Shown in pieces: positions 5,750 through 11,724 of a stretch of DNA of 11,724 bases. Position numbers and translations under genes: made by a program. Each line of letters opens with the position of its first letter. Within the stretch, counting starts at the first letter, position 1. The notes below the pieces were generated by a model. The model had not been told where the DNA came from. It saw nothing but the letters and a program-made list of their open reading frames with translations, and did no database searches. The DNA is from Caldifarciminota bacterium (GTDB taxonomy: Bacteria; Hydrothermota; Tepidihabitantia; SM23-42): assembly GCA_023128195.1 (NCBI GenBank), contig JAGMEL010000079.1, positions 1 through 11,724 on the forward strand, written 5' to 3'.

Positions 5750-6748
5750 ATGAAGGCGATAGTGTTAGAAAAACAACAGCATTTAGAAGAAAATCCTCTG
5801 AGACTAAAGGATGTGCCGATCCCTGAGCCCAAAGATGACGAAATACGAATAAAGATTAATGTATGTGGTGCCTGTAGGACTGACCTTCATATTGTAGAAG
5901 GTGAATTGCCGGCGCATAAAATGCCGGTGATCATCGGTCACCAGATTGTCGGCAGGGTAGATAAATTGGGAAAGCGTGTGAGCAAATGGAAAATCGGCGA
6001 CAGGGTTGGTGTGCCATGGTTATACAAAACCTGTGGCAAGTGTAAATATTGTAAATCAGGTAAGGAAAATTTGTGTGATAATGCGATGTTTACGGGTTAT
6101 GATGCAAATGGTGGTTTTGCTCAGTATACAGTAATATCCCAGGATTTTGCCTATCAATTGCCGGAAAATTATTCAGACACAGAGGTAGCGCCACTCTTAT
6201 GTGCCGGGGTTATTGGCTATCAGGCATTTCAGGCTACCGGTCTCAAAAATAAGGGAAGATTAGGGCTATTTGGATTTGGCTCTTCTGCCCATATTATAAT
6301 ACAGGTAGCAATGCATCTTGGTCTGGAAGTTTATGTTGTGTCGAGAACCCAGAAGGAATTGGATTTAGCCAGAAAGCTTGGTGCAAAATGGGTCGGACAG
6401 ATTGGCGATGACATGGGAGTTTTGCTTGATGCTGGCATTGTCTTTGCTCCGAGTGGAGAATTATTAGTTCAATCCTTGAAAAAACTGGATAAAGGAGGTA
6501 GAATCGTTTCTGCTGGAATTTATACTACGCCTCTGCCAGGTTTTGATTATTCTCTAATTTATCCGGAAAAATGTCTTACATCCATTGCCCATACTACAAG
6601 GCAAAATGTCAGTTCGTTCTTAAACATCGCTGCAAAGTTTAAAATCAAAACTCAGATTAATGAATATAAACTGGAAGAAGCACAGAATGCTTTGCTTAAT
6701 ATAAAAAATTCAAAGATATCTGGTTCAACTATATTGATTATACAATAA
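5750..6748 (+). CDS. Zinc-binding alcohol dehydrogenase family protein
   Basis: A 332-residue medium-chain dehydrogenase/reductase. The N-terminal catalytic GroES-like domain has the catalytic zinc ligands C42 (in GACRTDLH), H64 (in IIGHQIVG, where the usual GHE is GHQ) and C151 (in PLLCAGVIGYQA). The structural zinc loop C95-X2-C98-X2-C101-X7-C109 is complete. The Rossmann domain begins at GLFGFGSSAH (172-181), and SRT follows the second strand; R199 may favour NADP(H), but this is inference. The overall pattern resembles the zinc-binding alcohol dehydrogenase family annotated under TIGR02822 rather than classical short-substrate enzymes. It would interconvert an alcohol and an aldehyde in the cytoplasm; the substrate is unknown. 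There is no ribosome site before the ATG and the promoter places the mRNA start at it, so translation is probably leaderless. The gene is monocistronic and ends at a bidirectional terminator. Confidence 0.9.
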   Translation: MKAIVLEKQQHLEENPLRLKDVPIPEPKDDEIRIKINVCGACRTDLHIVEGELPAHKMPVIIGHQIVGRVDKLGKRVSKWKIGDRVGVPWLYKTCGKCKYCKSGKENLCDNAMFTGYDANGGFAQYTVISQDFAYQLPENYSDTEVAPLLCAGVIGYQAFQATGLKNKGRLGLFGFGSSAHIIIQVAMHLGLEVYVVSRTQKELDLARKLGAKWVGQIGDDMGVLLDAGIVFAPSGELLVQSLKKLDKGGRIVSAGIYTTPLPGFDYSLIYPEKCLTSIAHTTRQNVSSFLNIAAKFKIKTQINEYKLEEAQNALLNIKNSKISGSTILIIQ

Positions 6749-6777
6749 AAAAAGCGGGAACACATTGATCCCGCTTT
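6747..6777 (-). terminator. Bidirectional intrinsic terminator
   Basis: Stem AAAGCGGGA (6751-6759) with TCCCGCTTT (6769-6777) and a 9-nt loop. On the minus strand it is followed by a run of seven T (opposite 6753-6747), a textbook terminator for the gene ending at 6795. On the plus strand, right after the alcohol dehydrogenase stop, the T-run is short (TTTAAG), so termination there is probably weaker. Confidence 0.85.
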
Positions 6778-6794
6778 AAGATTAATAACATTAA

Positions 6795-7928
6795 TTATCT
6801 AATCACGACAAGCTTTGCCGTGGTACTAAATTTGCCACAGGTTAATCTGACAAAATAAATGCCATTAGGTACATTCATGCCCTTGGCATCTTTACCATTC
6901 CAGATATTTGTATATGAACCCACATGCTTGTAATCATCATTCAGAGTAATGATGTGTTGCCCGATTTTATCAAAGACCTGCAAATTAATATTCCCGGCAA
7001 CGGGGATAGTATACTTAATAGTTGTTGATCTGACAAATGGATCAGGAGTAATATGGAATTGTAACTTCCTTGCTGGTAATTGAGAAGACCTTTCTACAAT
7101 ACCAGGATACCCAAATGCTCCAAGCATACCATAAACCATGTCTATCCAGTTACCCCAGTGTGCAGCATCAGGTCTACCATCAACTGTCCAGAAGGCACTT
7201 ATCCAATTTCCTGTTCCCGGGTACAGAATGCCGATTACTTTACTTGAATCTGTATCCTCAAGTACACCATGTGCCTGTGCATCAGGTATTAATTCATCTG
7301 GCCAAAAATTATTGAGTTGATAATCGCAAATAGTTATAAAACTAATACTATCAATTTCTGCAAGTCCATGAAGAGGTATTGTTTCTATTGAATCACAATA
7401 ATCCTGGTCTGCGCTATCAAGATGGAAATAATCTGACATCCAACTCATTGGGACATCACTGTCTAACAGGTCCTGCCCGATTAACCACACCATACCACCG
7501 TTTTCCAGGTAAGTACCAATATTATTCTGATCATTATCGGTCAGCGCAGGAACAGTATCCCACCAGTAATCGTAAGTATTCCAGATTACCAAGTCGTAAT
7601 CTTGCATTGTGCCGAGACTAGGGCCGTCTTCATCAAATGTGAGAATAGGTCCATACCATCCATAATTGTTAGTGTCTCCATATATTTCAATAAGAACACT
7701 TTCCCATAACGAATCGGGTTTTGTTACCGAACCAAATAATGAATTACCCGGGTCTTCGACAAATAACACACCTCCCTGGCGCAGTGACGGACGGTATGGA
7801 GCCGGCTGATTATTCACAATTATCGTGGATATTCTGCTATTGTCATTATCCTTCTTGGAACATGGATTTGCAACAGACCACGATGTCAGAACCATGATTA
7901 TTAAAAAGATTTTTAAAAAACATTTCAT
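6795..7928 (-). CDS. Secreted protein: GATase-like domain plus FlgD/T9SS-like C-terminal domain (paralogue 1)
   Basis: A 377-residue exported protein. A signal peptide (1-20, MKCFLKIFLIIMV...SVA) precedes a Rossmann-like domain (about 50-275). That domain has RQGGVLFVED (50-59), YDLVIWNTYD (111-120), LENGGMVWLIGQDLL (141-155) and SAFWTVDGR (244-252). This resembles the class I glutamine-amidotransferase-like (ThuA/GATase1) fold found in secreted bacterial proteins; the nucleophile cysteine is absent from the WLIGQDLL elbow, so a binding rather than catalytic role is likely. The C-terminal domain (about 288-377) has TTIKYTIP, LQVFDKIGQ, WNGKDAKG, NGIYFVRL and a KLVVIR end. This is the FlgD Ig-like/T9SS type A sorting-domain pattern. 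I chose ATG 7928 over ATG 7937: AGGA lies 9 nt upstream of the former but touches the latter, and the paralogue begins MKHPLKI, matching MKCFLKI. It has its own promoter and terminator. Confidence 0.8.
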   Translation of the reverse strand: MKCFLKIFLIIMVLTSWSVANPCSKKDNDNSRISTIIVNNQPAPYRPSLRQGGVLFVEDPGNSLFGSVTKPDSLWESVLIEIYGDTNNYGWYGPILTFDEDGPSLGTMQDYDLVIWNTYDYWWDTVPALTDNDQNNIGTYLENGGMVWLIGQDLLDSDVPMSWMSDYFHLDSADQDYCDSIETIPLHGLAEIDSISFITICDYQLNNFWPDELIPDAQAHGVLEDTDSSKVIGILYPGTGNWISAFWTVDGRPDAAHWGNWIDMVYGMLGAFGYPGIVERSSQLPARKLQFHITPDPFVRSTTIKYTIPVAGNINLQVFDKIGQHIITLNDDYKHVGSYTNIWNGKDAKGMNVPNGIYFVRLTCGKFSTTAKLVVIR

Positions 7929-7957
7929 AAAATTCATCCTATTATTTATAGTTTACT

Positions 7958-7985
7958 ATTATAATTACTATTACAACTGTGTCAA
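7958..7985 (-). promoter_or_regulatory. Sigma70-type promoter of paralogue 1
   Basis: TTGACA (7985-7980) and TATAAT (7963-7958), both perfect consensus, with a 16-bp spacer on the minus strand. The expected start near 7951 gives a leader of about 23 nt before ATG 7928. Confidence 0.8.
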
Positions 7986-8016
7986 TATTTTTTTTAACCA
8001 CTTTAACATACATAAT

Positions 8017-8046
8017 AAAAAAGCGGGGCATTCATGACCCCGCTTT
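8017..8046 (-). terminator. Intrinsic terminator of paralogue 2
   Basis: Stem AAAGCGGGG (8020-8028) with CCCCGCTTT (8038-8046), a 9-nt loop, and on the minus strand a T-run opposite 8022-8017. It is almost the same as the terminator at 6747-6777 (same stem length, loop length and closing AAAGCGGG), so it was probably duplicated together with the gene. Confidence 0.85.
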
Positions 8047-8064
8047 AATATTAAATAACCACAA

Positions 8065-9207
8065 TTATTTTATCACAACAAGATTTTCTGTTATGGTGAG
8101 TTCACCACAAATTAGTTTTATTAAATATACACCATTAGGCACATTCACAGCTTTGGCGTCTGTCCTATTCCAAGTAACCTTATATGACCCAGCATATTTA
8201 TAGTCATCAACCAACGTAATCACATGTTGTCCAATCTTATTAAAGATCTGCAGTTTAACATCTGCAGCAGTTGGCACATGATAGCTGATGGTCGTTGAAC
8301 TGACAATTGGATCAGGGGCAATATTTAGCTGTAATTTAGGTTCCAGTCTTTGAGATGGTATTTCTGAAATACCAAGAACTTCAAATGCCTCAAGCATGCC
8401 GGTAACTATGTCTATAACTGTTGACCAGTAATCTATAAATGTAGAGTCTCTAGCATCAGCTGTCCAGAATGCAGTTTTCCATTCGCCGAATCCTGGATAA
8501 AAAATGCCGATAACTACATCATTAATCGTATCTTCAAGTACTGCATGGCAGCCTACTGTGGCATCAGGTACTAATTCATCAATCCAAAAGGGGTTCCAAA
8601 AATAATCACAAATCGAGATCATGCTATAACAATCAATCTCCGCGAGTCCATGAATGTGGAGCGAATCAATACTGCCGAAGGGATCCTCATATGCAGTATC
8701 AAGATGGAAATAGGTATCCATCCAGGGGTATATCGTTGGATCAGCATAGAGTAGATCTTGCCCGATGAGCCATACTTTTCCACCACCATCAAGATAATCA
8801 CCGATATTAGTTATATCATTAGCAGTCAGGTTTGGATTATCATACTGATCATAGGTATGCCAGATTACCAACTCGTAACCTTGCATTGTTGTAAGGTCAG
8901 GTCCGTCGTCTAATGGGTCCGTGGTTGGACCAAACCAACCAAAATTACCAGCCCCGTAGATCTCAGTAAGCACACTATCCCACACCGGATCAGGATTTGT
9001 TGGCGGCCCATAACCAGAGCCGTCTTCAACAAACAAAACACCACCCTGACGCAGTGGCGGGTGATATTGAGTTGGTTGATTATCACTGATAATATTTTTG
9101 GCTGATACCCTGTGACTATTCTCCGCACGGGAATACGGATTCGCAAAAGCCATAGAGATGAACATAATACATAGGACCAAAACACAGATTTTTAACGGAT
9201 GTTTCAT
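8065..9207 (-). CDS. Secreted protein: GATase-like domain plus FlgD/T9SS-like C-terminal domain (paralogue 2)
   Basis: A 380-residue paralogue of the gene at 6795-7928, with the same layout. A signal peptide (about 1-23, MKHPLKICVLVLC...AFA) precedes the GATase-like domain with RQGGVLFVED (53-62), YELVIWHTYD (111-120), LDGGGKVWLIGQDLL (139-153) and TAFWTADAR. The C-terminal domain (about 291-380) has TTISYHVP, LQIFNKIGQ, NVPNGVYLIKL and LVVIK. By eye the C-terminal domains of paralogues 1 and 2 are about half identical. With paralogue 3 it shares the stretch NFGWFGPTT.P.DDGPDL, which is altered in paralogue 1. No catalytic cysteine is seen at the elbow. ATG 9207 is preceded by AAAGGAGAG about 5 nt upstream. 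A promoter with a start-site palindrome lies upstream and a strong terminator downstream. The role is unknown; surface display or secretion is implied by the signal peptide and C-terminal domain. Confidence 0.8.
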   Translation of the reverse strand: MKHPLKICVLVLCIMFISMAFANPYSRAENSHRVSAKNIISDNQPTQYHPPLRQGGVLFVEDGSGYGPPTNPDPVWDSVLTEIYGAGNFGWFGPTTDPLDDGPDLTTMQGYELVIWHTYDQYDNPNLTANDITNIGDYLDGGGKVWLIGQDLLYADPTIYPWMDTYFHLDTAYEDPFGSIDSLHIHGLAEIDCYSMISICDYFWNPFWIDELVPDATVGCHAVLEDTINDVVIGIFYPGFGEWKTAFWTADARDSTFIDYWSTVIDIVTGMLEAFEVLGISEIPSQRLEPKLQLNIAPDPIVSSTTISYHVPTAADVKLQIFNKIGQHVITLVDDYKYAGSYKVTWNRTDAKAVNVPNGVYLIKLICGELTITENLVVIK

Positions 9208-9220
9208 AAACTCTCCTTTC

Positions 9221-9266
9221 AGCCTATAGGCTTATATTATAATAGGCATTATTATTATTAAGTCAA
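9221..9266 (-). promoter_or_regulatory. Promoter of paralogue 2 with palindrome at the start site
   Basis: TTGACT (9266-9261), a 16-bp spacer and TATTAT (9244-9239); an overlapping TATAAT (9241-9236) would have a 19-bp spacer. A perfect 12-bp palindrome AGCCTATAGGCT (9221-9232) lies at about +1 to +12, between the -10 box and the ribosome site, a position that would suit a repressor operator. The rest of the gap up to 9334 holds a weak hairpin, AACAAT (9285-9290) with ATTGTT (9294-9299), without a T-run, so no convincing terminator for paralogue 3. Confidence 0.6.
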
Positions 9267-9334
9267 CAGTTATTTAATGACCTTAACAATGCGATTGTTG
9301 ATAATGGTCTACTTTGATATTGAATGAAAGGCGA

Positions 9335-10402
9335 TTAGCGTAACACAACAAGATTTATTATGCATGAATGTGCACCACAAGTCATCTTGCAGAAATAAAC
9401 ACCACTTGCAACTTTAGAACCGTCCAAATATGTACCATCCCAAATGACCTTGTAAGAACCATAATTATGACATTTGTCAACCAGCGTTTTTACATATCTA
9501 CCATGTTTATTATATATCTTTATTGCTATCCATTCAGAAACTGGTACTGTGTAACTGATTGTCGTGGAGTTGCTAAAAACACTGGGAGAACCCATTATCT
9601 GGAGTTTAAGCAATGGCACTTTCTTTGTGGGCAATTCCTTAATACCAGTGATGTTGAAGACAAGGAGCATATCTTGGACTAATTGTTCCCAGGTACTATA
9701 AGGATTCGGATTACGACCGTCTATTGCCCAGAAACTGGTAAGTGAATCATTACTGAGTATACCTGGATACTGATTCCAATCAGTGTCCTTGATAATATGG
9801 TGCGCATCTGCATCTGGCATAAGGGCATCAGGGTTAAAGTTATTCCATGCATAATCTTCCATAATAAAAAAAATGCTCCCAGCTACTTCAGTCAAACCCT
9901 GTAAACGGGTTGATAGAGCCCCGGAGATGTAGTCTTCTACATAACTTGCAAGGTGGAAATTTGTTTGGAGAAAGTTAAATGATACGCCACTGTAAATAGC
10001 ATCCTGACCAATGAGCCAGAACTTTCCGCTGCCGTTTATATAATTTGAAATATTGAGCTGGTCATTGTCAGTTAGTGTAGGGTTTTCATAATGATCATAG
10101 TTATTCCAGATTACAAGTTCATAATTTTGCATCGTTGAAAGGTCAGGACCATCATCATACGGGCCAGTCGTTGGGCCAAACCATCCAAAGTTTCCAGAAC
10201 CGAGCAGATTGGTTAAAACGGAAAGCCAAAGGGAATCGGGGTGTATGAGTGGTCCCCAGCCTGCATTGTCTTCAACAAATAAAACATTGCCTTGCCGTAA
10301 TGAAAGGGCATAAGGGGTTTTATAATTACCTGCAACATTGTCAAAGTGAGAATTACTATGTGCCATAGCGATAGAGAATAAAATTACCCAATGTACTGTC
10401 AT
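9335..10402 (-). CDS. Secreted protein: GATase-like domain plus FlgD/T9SS-like C-terminal domain (paralogue 3)
   Basis: A 355-residue, more divergent paralogue. The signal segment is short and uncharged (MTVHWVILFSIAMAHS), and the linker between it and the first domain is about 17 residues shorter than in paralogue 2. The GATase-like domain has RQGNVLFVED (36-45), YELVIWNNYD (94-103), NGSGKFWLIGQD (123-134) and TSFWAIDGR. The C-terminal domain (about 266-355) has TTISYTVP, IKIYNKHGRY, ASGVYFCKM and LVVLR. The ATG overlaps the stop of the 70-residue gene as ATGA and has a strong GGAGGAGG site 4 nt upstream, so it is translated from the same mRNA as the dehydrogenase gene upstream. This differs from paralogues 1 and 2, which have their own promoters. 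No clear terminator follows, so some read-through into paralogue 2 is possible. Confidence 0.8.
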   Translation of the reverse strand: MTVHWVILFSIAMAHSNSHFDNVAGNYKTPYALSLRQGNVLFVEDNAGWGPLIHPDSLWLSVLTNLLGSGNFGWFGPTTGPYDDGPDLSTMQNYELVIWNNYDHYENPTLTDNDQLNISNYINGSGKFWLIGQDAIYSGVSFNFLQTNFHLASYVEDYISGALSTRLQGLTEVAGSIFFIMEDYAWNNFNPDALMPDADAHHIIKDTDWNQYPGILSNDSLTSFWAIDGRNPNPYSTWEQLVQDMLLVFNITGIKELPTKKVPLLKLQIMGSPSVFSNSTTISYTVPVSEWIAIKIYNKHGRYVKTLVDKCHNYGSYKVIWDGTYLDGSKVASGVYFCKMTCGAHSCIINLVVLR

Positions 10403-10611
10403 AAAACCTCCTCCAAAACCTCAACAAAACGATTATCGCCAATATGACACCGGAAAATAATCTCCCGTTTTTTTGTGGCGGCATCTTCACGCACAATCCT
10501 TTCGTATTGAAAAACATCCTCCCATATCCCATTGACCTTAATTCTCTTAGGATGCGTGTACAACTTCCCTCCCGAATACCATTCAACTTCTATGCCGGAT
10601 TTTTTAGTCAT
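10399..10611 (-). CDS. Small protein of unknown function (70 residues)
   Basis: A 70-residue, soluble, charged protein (EVEWYSGGKLYTHPKRIKVNG..., then FRCHIGDNRFVEVLEE). It starts 3 nt after the dehydrogenase stop without a clear ribosome site and ends in an ATGA overlap with paralogue 3, so it fits tightly in the operon and is very likely real. The pattern of a YSG motif, a proline followed by basic residues, a turn at VNG, and a later beta hairpin resembles short bacterial proteins of about 70-80 residues with a 'YSG----P--F---G----V' layout (DUF6504-like). The match is weak and I do not assign a function. No signal peptide, membrane segment or metal motif is visible. Confidence 0.7.
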   Translation of the reverse strand: MTKKSGIEVEWYSGGKLYTHPKRIKVNGIWEDVFQYERIVREDAATKKREIIFRCHIGDNRFVEVLEEVL

Positions 10612-10614
10612 CTT

Positions 10615-11724
10615 CTAACCGGTTGTTTTTACCTGTTTACTTCTTACGATTATATTTCTTTTTTTTATCTCTGTTTTAATGAATCGGCAAACATTTTTTT
10701 CCATACCCAAATATTCAGGGGGAATAATACCAAAATTCGGATAATGCTTGATACATTGGGTTATTATTGAACCGGTGTATGCAGTCATTCGTGCCATTGA
10801 GGTAATCCTGTTTTTTTCATCGTAATAGTCGATGCACGTATATTTTCTCATGCTATTTCCTTTTTTGATTTGGATCATCAAAATGGAAAGGTCCTTTTCA
10901 TCACCGCTACTTAAGATGCGTTTTAAAAACTCTATGTTAAAATCTCTGGCTTTAATCGAGCTCGTGCCGTAATGAACAGGTTGGTTTGATAAAAAACCAC
11001 ATTCAAAAATAGTCTTGAATAGCTTGGCATGTCCAGGATAACGAATTGTTTTTTCTTCCATATTTCTAATATTCTTCATTGTCTTTAATAGAGTACGTAA
11101 ACCATCAGTATAAAAACATTCAAGCCTACCTATTTTAGGAACCTTGAATCCCTCAATACCACCCAATGTTTCAGCTGAGATAATTTTGTAGTTTTTTATT
11201 ATTCTTGTCGGTCTTGTATACTCTTCGATTAAGTCTGCTGGGGACCAGGTAATGCGATAATTAAAAGGAGGCTGCGGGTTTTGGGGTATTCCGCCGACCA
11301 GAATCCTTAAATTATTAATGCCTCCTAATTCTTGATACGCTTCGCCAATTAAGATATTGCTCAAACCCGGTGCAAAACCAGCATCAGGCACAATCCTTAT
11401 TCTCTTTTTATTTGCCCTTTTATGTAATAAAAACGGGTCTTCTGGCGCATATGATATATCTACCAGGTCAACACCTGCCTCAAGTGCACATTCCATTGTG
11501 TAAAAACCGAGTGCCGCGGGTAACGCTCCCACAATAATATCAAACCCCTTTATTAATCTAATAAATTTAACTGTTGCTTTAACGTTAAATTTACGTATCC
11601 TGATATTTGAAATCTTTTTAACCTGTTTCAGGTTATCAATATTATTATCCAAGACAGTTATTCGATGCCCGGCATTAATTAAATCCATGGCAACAACCCT
11701 ACCCTGCATACCAGCACCAACAAC
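10615..11724 (-). CDS. Saccharopine dehydrogenase family protein, lysine 6-dehydrogenase-like (partial, N-terminus cut)
   Basis: The reading frame is open to the right edge; 369 residues are visible and only a few N-terminal ones should be missing. The first visible residues VVGAGMQG form the GxGxxG NAD(P)-binding loop, and TVLDNN ends the second Rossmann strand. Later landmarks are FDIIVGALP, a GVDLVDISY strand, IVPDAGFAPGLSNIL, GGIPQNPQPPFNY, WSPADLIEEYTRP, KTIRYPGHAKLF, ARMTAYTGSIITQ and IIPPE. This order matches the saccharopine dehydrogenase (COG1748) family and in particular the lysine 6-dehydrogenase-like branch, in which L-lysine is oxidised to allysine. The substrate cannot be proven from sequence. 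An internal ATG at 11709 would remove the first part of the nucleotide loop and is not the true start. The gene heads an operon with the 70-residue protein and paralogue 3. Confidence 0.85.
   Translation of the reverse strand, partial: VVGAGMQGRVVAMDLINAGHRITVLDNNIDNLKQVKKISNIRIRKFNVKATVKFIRLIKGFDIIVGALPAALGFYTMECALEAGVDLVDISYAPEDPFLLHKRANKKRIRIVPDAGFAPGLSNILIGEAYQELGGINNLRILVGGIPQNPQPPFNYRITWSPADLIEEYTRPTRIIKNYKIISAETLGGIEGFKVPKIGRLECFYTDGLRTLLKTMKNIRNMEEKTIRYPGHAKLFKTIFECGFLSNQPVHYGTSSIKARDFNIEFLKRILSSGDEKDLSILMIQIKKGNSMRKYTCIDYYDEKNRITSMARMTAYTGSIITQCIKHYPNFGIIPPEYLGMEKNVCRFIKTEIKKRNIIVRSKQVKTTG

Noticed and set aside
7070..7621. Plus-strand open frames opposite paralogue 1 (and similar ones opposite the other genes)
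   Set aside because: They lie wholly antisense to genes with clear family motifs, lack ribosome sites and resemble no known protein.
7929..7937. ATG at 7937 as start of paralogue 1
   Set aside because: The AGGA ribosome site would touch this codon, and the paralogue's N-terminus aligns with the ATG at 7928.
10356..10586. Alternative minus-strand frame of 76 residues overlapping the small gene
   Set aside because: It is out of frame with the tightly coupled 70-residue gene and with paralogue 3, and has no ribosome site or recognisable pattern.

Overview
The window is AT-rich bacterial DNA with short intergenic gaps and genes on both strands. It has the flavour of an uncultivated, probably thermophilic or anaerobic FCB-group or deep-branching bacterium; candidate phylum WOR-3 or a relative is my best guess. 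The reasons are an archaeal-type bifunctional fructose-1,6-bisphosphate aldolase/phosphatase, a PorV/PorQ-family outer-membrane barrel, secreted proteins with a FlgD-like/T9SS-like C-terminal beta domain, a DUF4015 putative glycosyl hydrolase and an endonuclease III relative of the COG2231 type. The taxonomic call is inference.

Left part (1-2743): the start of a Lon-family ATP-dependent protease gene leaves the window on the minus strand. It is divergent from the aldolase/phosphatase gene. The 331-bp gap between them holds two near-consensus sigma70-type promoters and an array of paired GGCT motifs at helical-turn spacing. A PorV-family gene follows the aldolase gene after a 158-bp stretch that is rich in inverted repeats and contains a short open frame ending in a TAATG overlap with the PorV start.

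Middle (2502-5484, minus strand): a compact operon reads outer-membrane barrel, lipoprotein, endonuclease III-like glycosylase, DUF4015 protein, with overlaps of 11 and 47 bp and one 35-bp gap. The last gene runs 242 bp antisense into the 3' end of the PorV gene. The operon promoter appears to drive a leaderless first gene. A divergent zinc alcohol dehydrogenase (5750-6748, plus) has a promoter of exactly the same geometry, also apparently leaderless. The space between carries a nested inverted-repeat element that may have supplied the -35 box.

Right part (6747-11724, minus strand): three tandem paralogues encode secreted proteins with a glutamine-amidotransferase-like domain and a FlgD/T9SS-like C-terminal domain. 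The first two are separate transcription units with near-identical terminators. The third is cotranscribed behind a saccharopine dehydrogenase/lysine 6-dehydrogenase-like gene (cut by the right edge) and a 70-residue protein of unknown function.

Across the window six promoters share a TTGAC(A/T) box, a 16-bp spacer and TATAAT or TATTAT. Much of the coding content concerns the cell envelope. No RNA genes, CRISPR arrays, transposases or phage genes were seen.
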